Numbered from the stretch's first letter, positions 1 to 6,962 are shown. The stretch: 13,424 nucleotides of DNA from Prevotella sp. UBA7764 (GCA_002481295.1 DLDU01000017.1:3328-16751); one strand, 5' to 3'. Numbers and translations are program-made. The notes: a model not told the origin generated them from the letters alone.

Positions 1-629
1 CCGTAGAGCTTGAACATGCGCACGAGATGCTTCTTGTAAGCATCACGGATGTCGCTCGTTGCCTTGTCATTGTTGAGATAGTAGTCCTTTTGTCCCAGTG
101 TCAGTCCTCCTTGTGAGAGGCAGAGGATGTTGCGGGTGACGTTCTTGTCGTCGGCACCGAAATACGATCCGAAGGGCACGCCATAGCCGATCTTGGCATA
201 TTTCAACTGCAAGTCGTGGAGCTGATCAAGGGTCTTGGCAGCTTCCATCTCGTCGAGCAGTGGCTTCACGGGAGCCAGTCCCTCCTTGTTGCGGCGGTCC
301 TGGTCCATGGCGAGCTTATAGAAATCGCTGAGCTTACGCTCTGTGGTGCCCTCCTTAAACTTCTTCTTGGTCAAAGAAGTGAGGATGCTATTGACCTGCT
401 TGTTGACGTTTTCCTGCAACATGTCGAAGCTGCCATAGCGGCTGTAGGCGGCGGGCAGCGGGTGGAGTTTCTGCCATCCACCCGTGGCATAACGGTAGAA
501 GTCATCGGCAGGACGAACACTCTTGTCGAAGTTCGTCATGTCGAGTCCCGACTGGTTCTGCGCCATCAGGCCCTGAGCGGGCGCTGCGGCGAGCATCAGC
601 ATCGGGAGAATCTGTTTCATGTTCATCAT
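1..629 (-). CDS. M13 (neprilysin/PepO) family metallopeptidase, N-terminal part
   Basis: This is the N-terminal ~209 residues of a secreted zinc endopeptidase of family M13; the gene runs off the left edge. The protein opens with a signal peptide (hydrophobic stretch about residues 6-20, then GLMAQ) typical of export to the periplasm or surface. Residues 43-52 read DFYRYATGGW, the hallmark of the M13 N-terminal domain, and the later LTLGQKDYYLNN segment also fits. The catalytic HExxH and GExxxD motifs lie in the missing C-terminal part, so activity cannot be judged. Three in-frame ATGs (629, 626, 620) could start it; I chose the outermost, and the signal peptide fits all three. There is no Shine-Dalgarno, only an A-rich leader. 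A 9-bp repeat array lies directly upstream, between this gene and the ABC-F gene on the same strand. Family assignment is strong; substrate unknown. Confidence 0.9.
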   Translation of the reverse strand, partial: MMNMKQILPMLMLAAAPAQGLMAQNQSGLDMTNFDKSVRPADDFYRYATGGWQKLHPLPAAYSRYGSFDMLQENVNKQVNSILTSLTKKKFKEGTTERKLSDFYKLAMDQDRRNKEGLAPVKPLLDEMEAAKTLDQLHDLQLKYAKIGYGVPFGSYFGADDKNVTRNILCLSQGGLTLGQKDYYLNNDKATSDIRDAYKKHLVRMFKLY

Positions 630-653
630 TGTTTTATTTTAAAGTTAGAATTT

Positions 654-743
654 TATAGAAGCTATAGAAGCTATAGAAACTATAGAGGCCATAGAGGTCA
701 TTGGGACTATAGAAGCTATAGAGATCATAGAGGTCATGGAAAC
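654..743. repeat. Imperfect 9-bp tandem repeat array (consensus TATAGAAGC)
   Basis: Ten consecutive 9-bp units can be laid out without gaps: TATAGAAGC, TATAGAAGC, TATAGAAAC, TATAGAGGC, CATAGAGGT, CATTGGGAC, TATAGAAGC, TATAGAGAT, CATAGAGGT, CATGGAAAC. A decayed eleventh unit overlaps the ABC-F stop codon at 743-745. The best-conserved units are at the M13-peptidase side. The array fills most of the space between the ABC-F stop and the peptidase start. Because the unit is a multiple of three it reads as an open frame on both strands (SFY/LYD-type repeats on minus, SYR/GHR on plus), which is an artefact of the period and not evidence of coding. Confidence 0.9.
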
Positions 744-2746
744 TATGATCCCAGCTCTTCGACCTTTTCGGAGAGTTCCATCCAGCGGTCGTTTTCTTTG
801 TCGAGTGCTTCCTGCGTTGTGGAATATTCGTTGACGAGCTGCATGTTGGCCGCATTCTTTGGATCCATGAGCAACGTGTCGAGCTCTTTGAGGCGAGCCT
901 CCATCTTTGCTATCTTTGCTTCAGACTCCTCGACGGCGCGCTGGGCCTTGCGCAGCTTTTTCTGTTTTTCCTTATGCTCTTCCCAAGATTCCTTGGTGGC
1001 AGGCTGGGACGCGCCCGACAGCGCTGCCCCACCCTTTGCGGATGCCGCAGACTGTGGTGCGGCGGAGACTGTCGCTGTGGTGGCTGTGGCTGTCTTTTCC
1101 TCTGCTGCTGTTTTACCGTTGAGAGCCTCGTGGATGGTCTCGGCATTATGCGCCCGGAGATAGTCATAGATGCCACCGATATGCTCCTTGACCTGTCCGC
1201 CGCCAAACTCGTAGACCTTTGATACGAGCCCGTCGAGAAAGTCACGGTCGTGACTGACGATGATGGCCGTGCCGTCGAAGGCTTTGATGGCCTCCTTGAG
1301 CACATCCTTTGACGGCATGTCGAGGTGGTTGGTCGGCTCATCGAGGATGAGCAAGTTGACCGGTTCCAGCAGCAGACGGATCATGGCCAGTCGGGAGCGC
1401 TCACCGCCTGAAAGCACGCCGACCTTCTTCTCAGAGATCTCACCTCCAAACATAAAGGCACCAAGCAGATCGTTGATCTTCAGGCGCATCTCGCCCGTGG
1501 CCACACGGTCGATGGTGTCGTAGATGCTCAGACTCTCATCAAGCAACTGTGCCTGGTTCTGTGCAAAGTAGCCGATCTGCACGTTATGCGCGATCTTCAG
1601 CGTGCCGGTAAAAGGTATCTGTCCCATGATGCACTTGACAAGCGTGGACTTACCCTCACCGTTCTTACCGACGAAGGCTACCTTCTCACCGCGCTTGATG
1701 GTCATGTTGACATGTGAGAAGATGGTGTGGGAGCCATAGTCCTTGCGCACGTCGTCGCAGATGACGGGATAGTCGCCACTGCGCAGGCACGGGGGAAACT
1801 TGAGGTGCATGACTTTGTTGTCGACATCATCGACCTCGATGGGTACTATCTTCTCGAGCTGGCGGATGCGCTGCTGCACCTGCACGGCCTTGGTGGCCTG
1901 ATAGCGGAAACGCTCGATAAAAGCCTTGGTGTCGGCGATCTCCTTTTGCTGGTTCTCGTAAGCGCGCAGCTGTTGCTCGCGACGCTCTTTGCGAAGCACT
2001 ACATACTGGTCGTACTTCACCTTATAGTCCTCGACATGGCCGCAGGTGATCTCCAGCGTACGGTTGGTGACGTTATTGATGAAGGCGCGGTCGTGGCTGA
2101 CAAGCACCACGGCGCTGGAGCTCTGAGCCAGGAACTGCTCGAGCCACTGGATAGACTCAATGTCGAGATGGTTGGTGGGCTCGTCGAGGAGGAGCACGTC
2201 GGGATGCTGGAGAAGAATCTTCGCCAGCTCAATGCGCATGCGCCACCCACCGGAGAACTCACGTGTAGGCCGGTCGAAGTCGCTGCGCTCGAAGCCCAGG
2301 CCCGTCAGCGTACGCTCCATCTCGGCCTCATAGTTTTCTCCTCCCATCATCATATAGCGCTCATGGGTCTGGGTGAACTTGTCAACCAGAGCCATGTAGT
2401 CTTCACTTTCGTAGTCGGTGCGCTCGGCCATCTCCTGCTGCATCTTGTCGAGCTGCTCCTTGATATGTATATGTCCGGCAAAGGCCTTGCGCGCTTCCTC
2501 GCGCACAGTGGTGTCATCCTGAAGTTTCATCACCTGTGGCAGATAGCCCACGGTAGAGCCGTTGGGCACCGACACTGTACCGGATGTCGGCTTTTGCAGG
2601 CCACAGAGTATTTTCAGCATGGTGGACTTTCCGGCACCGTTCTTACCCACGAGGGCCACACGGTCGCGGTCGTTGATGACAAAGCTGACATCGTGGAACA
2701 GCGGCCGGGTACCAAACTCCACCTTGAGATTCTCTACTGAAATCAT
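743..2746 (-). CDS. ABC-F family ATP-binding protein (Uup/YdiF-like)
   Basis: This 667-residue soluble protein has two fused ABC ATPase domains and no membrane segment, the layout of ABC-F proteins that act on the ribosome (translation factors or antibiotic-protection proteins). Domain 1 has Walker A GKNGAGKST at residues 34-42, signature SGGWRMR near 165-171, and LLLDEPTNHLD near 185-195. Domain 2 has GKNGEGKST at 360-368, LSGGERSR near 445-452, and LILDEPTNHLD near 466-476. The charged linker at about 245-310 corresponds to the arm that contacts tRNA in this family. An Ala/Thr-rich low-complexity stretch (about 546-585) leads to a C-terminal coiled coil (about 587-665), as in Uup-type members. 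I start at ATG 2746 (MISVENLKVEF), where homology begins; the frame stays open 36 codons further upstream but that part looks non-coding. The rplT terminator lies between this gene and rplT, so it is probably a separate transcript, though I saw no convincing promoter. Exact ABC-F subgroup uncertain. Confidence 0.93.
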   Translation of the reverse strand: MISVENLKVEFGTRPLFHDVSFVINDRDRVALVGKNGAGKSTMLKILCGLQKPTSGTVSVPNGSTVGYLPQVMKLQDDTTVREEARKAFAGHIHIKEQLDKMQQEMAERTDYESEDYMALVDKFTQTHERYMMMGGENYEAEMERTLTGLGFERSDFDRPTREFSGGWRMRIELAKILLQHPDVLLLDEPTNHLDIESIQWLEQFLAQSSSAVVLVSHDRAFINNVTNRTLEITCGHVEDYKVKYDQYVVLRKERREQQLRAYENQQKEIADTKAFIERFRYQATKAVQVQQRIRQLEKIVPIEVDDVDNKVMHLKFPPCLRSGDYPVICDDVRKDYGSHTIFSHVNMTIKRGEKVAFVGKNGEGKSTLVKCIMGQIPFTGTLKIAHNVQIGYFAQNQAQLLDESLSIYDTIDRVATGEMRLKINDLLGAFMFGGEISEKKVGVLSGGERSRLAMIRLLLEPVNLLILDEPTNHLDMPSKDVLKEAIKAFDGTAIIVSHDRDFLDGLVSKVYEFGGGQVKEHIGGIYDYLRAHNAETIHEALNGKTAAEEKTATATTATVSAAPQSAASAKGGAALSGASQPATKESWEEHKEKQKKLRKAQRAVEESEAKIAKMEARLKELDTLLMDPKNAANMQLVNEYSTTQEALDKENDRWMELSEKVEELGS

Positions 2747-2840
2747 TTCAAAAATATAAAAATTAACGATGCCCACCGCCAGCAGCGAGTATTTCTCTAC
2801 GCCACAGACAAGGCGAAAGAGTCTCGGAGCGGTTGGAAAC

Positions 2841-2893
2841 ATCCCAAAAAGCAAAACAGGATAGCGGAGTCTTTCGGCATCGCTATCCTGTTT
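2841..2893 (-). terminator. Rho-independent terminator of infC-rpmI-rplT
   Basis: A perfect 13-bp inverted repeat (AAACAGGATAGCG at 2854-2866, CGCTATCCTGTTT at 2881-2893) with a 14-nt loop lies 34 bp past the rplT stop. Read on the minus strand, the hairpin is followed by TTTTGCTTTTT, a U-rich tract. This marks the end of the ribosomal-protein operon and separates it from the ABC-F gene. Confidence 0.9.
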
Positions 2894-2927
2894 CTTATCT
2901 ACAAACTCTGATTGCTCAGGGTTTTCT

Positions 2928-3272
2928 TTACTTCACCTTGTCAACGATGGCCTTGAAAGCCTCAGGATTGTTGACAGCGAGGTCAGCGAGAACCTTGCGG
3001 TTGATCTCGATGCCTGCCTTGTGGAGAGCACCCATCAACTGGCTGTAGCTCATGTCGGAGAGACGAGCGGCAGCGTTGATACGCTGGATCCACAGAGCGC
3101 GGAAGTTGCGCTTCTTGTTACGACGGTCACGATAAGCGTAGGTAAGACCCTTCTCCCAAGTGTTCTTAGCTACTGTCCAGACATTCTTGCGAGCTCCATA
3201 GTAACCCTTTGTGAGCTTCAGAATTCTTGTTCTCTTTGCTTTAGATGCAACGTGATTTACTGATCTTGGCAT
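2928..3272 (-). CDS. rplT: 50S ribosomal protein L20
   Basis: A 114-residue basic protein, normal L20 length, starting [19 protein letters not shown] and containing the typical [18 protein letters not shown] and YSQLMGAL segments. L20 binds 23S rRNA early in large-subunit assembly and in several bacteria also represses its own operon by binding the mRNA. It is the last gene of infC-rpmI-rplT, 39 bp after rpmI, and is followed by a strong terminator. Start at ATG 3272 matches the family N-terminus. Confidence 0.98.
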   Translation of the reverse strand: MPRSVNHVASKAKRTRILKLTKGYYGARKNVWTVAKNTWEKGLTYAYRDRRNKKRNFRALWIQRINAAARLSDMSYSQLMGALHKAGIEINRKVLADLAVNNPEAFKAIVDKVK

Positions 3273-3311
3273 AATTTTGTTCTTTAAGCGTTCGACTAAA
3301 AAGGTTTACGA

Positions 3312-3509
3312 TTAACGGAGGCAGAGCAGACCGCGAACCTGCTTGAGGTTTGCGCTGTCGACCAGTGTCTGATGGTCGAGGTTTCTCTTTTGCTTCTTTG
3401 TCTTCTTAGTCAGAATGTGACTGTGGTAAGCGTGATGACGCTTGATCTTACCCGTACCGGTGAATGTGAATCTCTTCTTTGCACCGGAGTTAGTCTTTAC
3501 TTTTGGCAT
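3312..3509 (-). CDS. rpmI: 50S ribosomal protein L35
   Basis: A 65-residue, very basic protein beginning [14 protein letters not shown], with the family's [12 protein letters not shown] segment and a KKTKKQKR run. L35 is a small structural protein of the 50S subunit. The frame is open 21 codons upstream, but the family N-terminus MPKVKT fixes the start at ATG 3509. It lies between infC and rplT in the conserved order, and a stable hairpin sits in the leader just upstream. Confidence 0.97.
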   Translation of the reverse strand: MPKVKTNSGAKKRFTFTGTGKIKRHHAYHSHILTKKTKKQKRNLDHQTLVDSANLKQVRGLLCLR

Positions 3510-3543
3510 TTTTTGTTGTTTTAAAGTTGATATGAATTGAAAG

Positions 3544-3572
3544 GTGGCAACGCATATACCCGGCGGTACCAC
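3544..3572 (-). promoter_or_regulatory. Hairpin in the infC-rpmI intergenic region, candidate mRNA regulatory element
   Basis: On the minus-strand mRNA the 29-nt segment GUGGUACCGC...GCGUUGCCAC folds into six base pairs (one a U-G), one C-U mismatch, then three more pairs, closing a 9-nt loop. It starts 16 nt after the infC stop and ends 34 nt before the rpmI start. In E. coli, L20 represses rpmI-rplT by binding structured mRNA in this region. By analogy this could be an L20-binding or translational control element, but no such element is known to me for Bacteroidota, and no U-tract follows, so it is not an obvious terminator. Confidence 0.5.
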
Positions 3573-3588
3573 TCAGTATTTCTGTCTC

Positions 3589-4287
3589 TTAGTCTTTCTT
3601 GTCCCCGTCAGCGGCCTCAGCGAGCTTGCGGAGAGCCTCACCACCCTTGGCGTTGCCCAGGAGTCCGTTTTTCTCGGCCTGCTCAGCAGCCTGTGCCTTA
3701 GCCTCTTCCTTGGCCTTAGCCTCTGCAGCGAGACGGTCGCGCTTCTGCTGGCTCTGCTTGGCAACACCCGCTTTCTTAGGAGCGAGGAAGAGAAACATCT
3801 TCTTGCCTTCGAGCTTTGGCATCTGCTCTACCTTGGCATACTCCTCCAAGTCATTGGCAAAGCGCAGCAACAGTACCTCGCCCTGCTCCTTGAAAAGGAT
3901 GGAACGACCACGGAAAAACACGTAGGCGCGCACCTTGTTGCCCTCTTCGAGGAATTCCTTGGCGTGCTTGAGCTTGAACTGGTAGTCGTGGTCGTCGGTC
4001 TGAGGTCCGAAGCGGATCTCTTTGACCTCCACACGCACCTGTTTTTGCTTCATCTCTTTGGCACGCTTCTTCTGCTGATAGAGGAACTTGCTATAGTCGA
4101 TGAGACGACAAACGGGCGGCTGTGCGTTGGGCGAGATCTCCACGAGGTCTACCCCTTGTTGATGAGCCAAGTCAAGTGCCTGACGTGTAGGCATCACTTG
4201 TGAGCCGTCGTCGCTTACGACTCGTACTTCCCGTACATGAATCTGACCGTTGACGCGGTACTGATTCTTCTGATTGTCTTTCTTCAT
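3589..4287 (-). CDS. infC: Translation initiation factor IF-3
   Basis: IF-3 binds the 30S subunit, keeps it from joining 50S prematurely and checks start-codon pairing. The 232-residue protein shows the N-domain ([14 protein letters not shown], residues 11-24; [22 protein letters not shown], about 47-68), the linker, and the C-domain ([20 protein letters not shown] near 90-109; RGRSI...QGEVLLLRF near 127-143). Most IF-3 proteins are about 170-180 residues. This one carries an extra Ala/Glu/Lys-rich tail of about 57 residues (175-232) likely to be helical or disordered. It starts with ATG ([13 protein letters not shown]), not the rare AUU used in enterobacteria. First gene of infC-rpmI-rplT with its own promoter. 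thrS, often directly upstream in relatives, is not present here. Confidence 0.97.
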   Translation of the reverse strand: MKKDNQKNQYRVNGQIHVREVRVVSDDGSQVMPTRQALDLAHQQGVDLVEISPNAQPPVCRLIDYSKFLYQQKKRAKEMKQKQVRVEVKEIRFGPQTDDHDYQFKLKHAKEFLEEGNKVRAYVFFRGRSILFKEQGEVLLLRFANDLEEYAKVEQMPKLEGKKMFLFLAPKKAGVAKQSQQKRDRLAAEAKAKEEAKAQAAEQAEKNGLLGNAKGGEALRKLAEAADGDKKD

Positions 4288-4322
4288 CCAGCTATATTAA
4301 AGTCATTTTTATATTGGTTTTA

Positions 4323-4337
4323 GGGTATAACATACCC
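4323..4337 (-). promoter_or_regulatory. Perfect 6-bp hairpin in the infC 5' leader
   Basis: GGGTAT-AAC-ATACCC (plus strand) is a perfect inverted repeat with a 3-nt loop, lying just downstream of the predicted infC transcription start and 36 bp before the ATG. It may stabilise the mRNA 5' end or act in autoregulation; no function is demonstrated. Confidence 0.4.
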
Positions 4338-4347
4338 ATACAGCGTG

Positions 4348-4379
4348 CAAAATTACTAAAACTTTTCCGTTCCACCAAA
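4348..4379 (-). promoter_or_regulatory. Bacteroidota-type promoter for infC-rpmI-rplT
   Basis: On the minus strand, a -33 TTTG (4376-4379) and a -7 TAATTTTG (4348-4355) are separated by 20 nt, which fits the Bacteroides consensus TTTG-N19-21-TAnnTTTG. The predicted start is about 4341, giving a leader of roughly 55 nt. It is the only promoter in the window with both elements matched at correct spacing. Confidence 0.75.
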
Positions 4380-4401
4380 CTTTTCCTCAGAAAAAGATGA
4401 T

Positions 4402-4800
4402 TTACCTGCTCAGCAAGTGTGTGGAACACAGATAGTCCACCACCCGGCGGTCAGCGGGCAGCCAGTGGACACCACCGAGATGGTCTTCCCGCAGCCAGCG
4501 CGCATCCTCAGCCTCCAAGAGTTCGAGATGCCCGGAGACGACATGGCAGACAAAGCAGTGCATCGTGAGATGAAAAGCAGGATAGTCTTGCTCCACCGTC
4601 ATGACGAACCGGTCGACAGAGATCTCTGTGTTCAGCTCCTCACGTATCTCGCGCCGCAATGCGTCCTCACGGCTTTCGCCCTTCTCTATCTTGCCGCCGG
4701 GAAACTCCCACCAGTCTTTCCACTCGCCATAACCGCGCTGTGTGGCAAACACCAGACCGTCGCGGCAGATAATGGCAGCCACCACTTCTATATGCTTCAT
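4402..4800 (-). CDS. MutT/NudG-like Nudix hydrolase
   Basis: A 132-residue pyrophosphohydrolase of the kind that cleaves (deoxy)nucleoside triphosphates, possibly oxidised ones such as 8-oxo-dGTP; substrate cannot be fixed from sequence. WWEFPGGKIE (residues 30-39) precedes the Nudix box, which runs from G36 with E42 and REIREE at 50-55, the metal-binding core. The usual Gly two residues after the EE pair is Asn57 here, a mild departure that should not abolish catalysis because the Glu ligands are intact. The length is normal for the family. It starts at ATG 4800, 31 bp downstream of a TAACTTTG -7 box. It lies on the same strand as infC but the infC promoter sits between them, so it is probably a separate unit with possible read-through. 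Confidence 0.9.
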   Translation of the reverse strand: MKHIEVVAAIICRDGLVFATQRGYGEWKDWWEFPGGKIEKGESREDALRREIREELNTEISVDRFVMTVEQDYPAFHLTMHCFVCHVVSGHLELLEAEDARWLREDHLGGVHWLPADRRVVDYLCSTHLLSR

Positions 4801-4830
4801 GTCTTATATATAAATAGGTATAACCCGATG

Positions 4831-4838
4831 CAAAGTTA
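4831..4838 (-). promoter_or_regulatory. -7 box upstream of the Nudix gene
   Basis: TAACTTTG on the minus strand followed by CAT, matching TAnnTTTG. The predicted start is near 4824, giving a leader of about 24 nt. No TTTG is found at the -33 position, so support rests on one element. Confidence 0.5.
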
Positions 4839-5499
4839 CAAAGAATATCCGGCATTCCGCTTCCCCTACCCTATGATTTTGCCGGCATCGCTATTTTGAA
4901 TAGAAAACCTTTTGACAAAAGACCTTCCACCCAGACTTTCATTCTGGAGAAAAAACTGGGATTTTTTTAGAAAAAAAAGAGTAGAGAACAAGCCAAAACC
5001 GATTTCCGATGGTCATCTCAGTTAGATGATGCGATCATCTCACTGAGATGACACGATGAAACAACCGAGATGACCACATCAAACTACCGAGATGACAAGG
5101 TCAGAAAGGCACTTTGACAAGCAGAAATAAGCACTTTTGAAATGGCAAATAAACGCATAAATACATAAACACCTAATACGCAGATAGTTACGAAAAATCG
5201 CTCAGAATTTAAAAAATCACGGCGAGAGATGGCTTCGTCGAAAAGAATCGCAAAATAAGGCCCGCTTTTTGTTAGTTTATTCAACAAATGAGAGACACGA
5301 TGAGAAAGGCTAAAGAAGCCAAGATAATGATTGGACTTCATAGTGCTACCATGATTCTGAATCGCTTTCATTATGCCATCACGAGGCTGACAGTTCTATT
5401 TATGGCTTATGGTCAATATATACCAGCATGAAGTGGTGAAGAAATTTCTGATATACTTCATCTTCCAGACCCTCCAAAATCAAATGTGCCCTTTCGCTA
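4839..5499. other. AT-rich intergenic region with no convincing gene
   Basis: About 660 bp between the Nudix promoter and abiEii. It holds a 13-bp palindrome (CTTTTGACAAAAG, 4909-4921), poly-A and poly-T runs (4950-4980), the 22-bp repeat array (5002-5096), and an AT-rich tract with no motif I can name (5100-5370). A short minus-strand open stretch (5400-5504, 34 codons without ATG) abuts the end of abiEii in another frame. A minus-strand ORF of 95 codons (5084-5371) exists but runs into the repeat array and has no family resemblance I can defend. No tRNA or transposase was seen. Confidence 0.6.
5002..5096. repeat. 22-bp period repeat array with embedded palindromes (core GAGATGAC)
   Basis: Copies of AGATGA start at exactly 22-bp intervals: 5024, 5046, 5068 and 5090. 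Another diverged unit precedes them at 5002-5023. Units 2-4 share AGATGAC at the start and CG at the end. The left half also contains two inverted repeats: TCATCTC-AGT-TAGATGA (5013-5029, one mismatch) and the perfect TCATCTC-ACT-GAGATGA (5035-5051). The array therefore turns from inverted-repeat to direct-repeat organisation along its length. There are no unique spacers as in CRISPR, because the variable part between cores is itself similar from unit to unit. Confidence 0.85.
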
Positions 5500-6363
5500 T
5501 CATCCTAATGTTTCTTTGTTCCAATATGCCTGTAGGTTCTCTTTGATGCACTTCATTACAACCGAAAAGTCAATCTGCTCTTTCCAACGTATCTTTTTCA
5601 AGAATGCTTTCCACCAAATATTGCGTGTGGCATCCGTTGCAAACTTGTCTGTGAAAAGGGCAAGGTTCTCTCGGTAAGGAGTATTCCTGTTCTTAAACGT
5701 ACCGACAATGGCTTCCGCAAGAAGTTTCTTGTCTATCTCATGGTTGGTGAACAACTGATACACATCAAAGAAATCTTTCATGCGGCTATTGCTTTCGTCA
5801 CGGTCAACCATTGCATGAAACTTCTCTGCTATCAAAGTTTCCAATGAATAGGCATACAGTTCCACGGCAGGAACATCTGGTAACAACAACGAATAGTCTA
5901 ATAACAGAGGATAAGGTGTTACAACATCACCGAAGCCTATGTCAACTGACACTTGTTGCACTATTGTGTCTAAGTGTGCCACCACTTTTACACAAGTGCC
6001 TGGGTATTTCTTTTCAACGGCTATTGGCTCCAATTCAAGTGAAGTTGCATCGAATGTAACTCCATCGTCCTCACATTCAATGGCGCACACTTTTTGAAAA
6101 ACCTCTTTTAGGTTATCTCTGTGATTGTTAATGCGTTCTCCCAACAGATCAATGTCAATGGTTGGACGAGCCTTGAACCCATCCAAGGCAAACAATAGCG
6201 AACTGCCTTTCAGAAGAAAGTGGCTCTTGTAAGGACTTGCAGAGATACGGAACAACAAGCGTTCATGCAAGTATCTAACCAACACTTTCATATACTCTTG
6301 CTTCTCCTCTTTGGCGAGGTTCAACAAACGTGTTCTAATGGACTTTCCTATATTCTTTGTCAT
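5500..6363 (-). CDS. AbiEii/AbiGii-family nucleotidyltransferase toxin
   Basis: This 287-residue protein is the toxin of a type IV toxin-antitoxin / abortive-infection pair; family members are nucleotidyltransferases that stop growth, some by modifying tRNA 3' ends. Visible motifs are LLKGSSLLFAL (51-60; the GS motif), RPTIDIDLLG (66-75; the metal-binding D-x-D at D70 and D72), VSVDIGFGD (138-146), SLETLIAEKFHAM (173-185) and RMKDFFDVYQL (194-204). All key motifs are intact, so it should be active. Its ATG overlaps the antitoxin stop by 4 bp (ATGA), indicating translational coupling. Base composition is visibly more AT-rich than the neighbouring core genes, suggesting horizontal acquisition. 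The symbol abiEii would be by analogy only. Confidence 0.9.
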   Translation of the reverse strand: MTKNIGKSIRTRLLNLAKEEKQEYMKVLVRYLHERLLFRISASPYKSHFLLKGSSLLFALDGFKARPTIDIDLLGERINNHRDNLKEVFQKVCAIECEDDGVTFDATSLELEPIAVEKKYPGTCVKVVAHLDTIVQQVSVDIGFGDVVTPYPLLLDYSLLLPDVPAVELYAYSLETLIAEKFHAMVDRDESNSRMKDFFDVYQLFTNHEIDKKLLAEAIVGTFKNRNTPYRENLALFTDKFATDATRNIWWKAFLKKIRWKEQIDFSVVMKCIKENLQAYWNKETLG

Positions 6364-6944
6364 AGTCTTGTCTCCAAATATGTAGTCATTATATTTTTCA
6401 CTCTTAGTTTCTGTGCGTATTCATGGAGTAGAGATATATTGCGGTTCTCCTTTTTGAGATAGTTGTCTATCACCTCACCGCACACATCAAGCCCTATCTT
6501 GTTTCGGTACTTAACAGCATCACAGACCGTTCGCTCCATATCTGTAATGAGTACATCATAACCAGATATACTCTTTTTGATTATACCAAACTCCAAATTC
6601 TCCTTTTTCCAATAATAGAGATCAATAGGAGGATAGTCTGGCAAACGCACCTTTCGCTTGGCTTCAATGGCTATGCAAGTAGCGGAAGGCACTTGTGTGG
6701 AAAGTCCATAATGAGCAAAAGCACTATACAAGCAAAGAACCCCATGCGGAACTATACGTTCCACATCTATCATGTTGTTTGCCAACGCTGACATTTCCAC
6801 ATAGACACCATTACGAAGCCGCATTAGCGTTCCATCTTCTATTGCACGGCGAAGCTGCTCATATTCACCACGGCTTTTCACTTCACCTGTGGTTATGAAT
6901 CCACCTCGCTGTTTAAGCGTGTCAATGACAGTATTTCTTTTCAT
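6360..6944 (-). CDS. AbiEi-family antitoxin / transcriptional regulator
   Basis: This 194-residue protein is the antitoxin partner of the downstream nucleotidyltransferase. An N-terminal winged-helix segment (about residues 3-45: TLKQRGGFITTGEV ... LRRAIEDGTLMRLRNGVYV) is the DNA-binding domain used by this family for autorepression. The C-terminal part has LCLYSAFAHYGL, ITDMERTVCDAV and YRNKIGLD, all typical of AbiEi proteins. The frame extends 7 codons upstream to a TTG, but ATG 6944 (MKRNTV) is the better start because it sits about 12 nt after the predicted transcription start and has normal family alignment. The pair forms one operon, antitoxin first. Operator repeats were not clear by eye. 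Confidence 0.9.
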   Translation of the reverse strand: MKRNTVIDTLKQRGGFITTGEVKSRGEYEQLRRAIEDGTLMRLRNGVYVEMSALANNMIDVERIVPHGVLCLYSAFAHYGLSTQVPSATCIAIEAKRKVRLPDYPPIDLYYWKKENLEFGIIKKSISGYDVLITDMERTVCDAVKYRNKIGLDVCGEVIDNYLKKENRNISLLHEYAQKLRVKNIMTTYLETRL

Positions 6945-6962
6945 GTTATTCTTATTTGCGTG

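Noticed and set aside
640..647. -7-like box TAACTTTA before the M13 peptidase
   Set aside because: It misses the final G, and would place the transcription start within a few bases of the ATG; no -33 element either.
216..1163. Plus-strand 315-codon open frame
   Set aside because: It lies opposite the M13 peptidase and ABC-F genes and crosses the 9-bp repeat array, whose period of nine keeps frames open. No family resemblance.
1727..2740. Plus-strand 337-codon open frame
   Set aside because: Antisense shadow of the ABC-F gene, whose Walker and signature motifs fix the real frame.
2747..2754. -7-like box before the ABC-F gene (TATTTTTG type)
   Set aside because: It ends only 2-3 bases before the ATG, so the transcript would start inside the coding region; probably chance in a T-rich tract.
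2747..2854. 36-codon N-terminal extension of the ABC-F protein
   Set aside because: The family N-terminus begins at MISVENLKVEF, and the extension overlaps the rplT terminator hairpin.
4930..4968. Rho-independent terminator (CCCAG...CTGGG followed by seven T)
   Set aside because: The stem is only 5 bp with a 21-nt loop, and there is no plus-strand gene upstream for it to terminate.
5002..5096. CRISPR array
   Set aside because: The period is only 22 bp, the between-core sequences resemble each other rather than being unique spacers, and no cas gene is nearby.
5084..5371. Minus-strand 95-codon ORF as a gene
   Set aside because: It ends in the 22-bp repeat array, has no promoter box and no recognisable family. 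I kept it only as a possible part of a repeat element.
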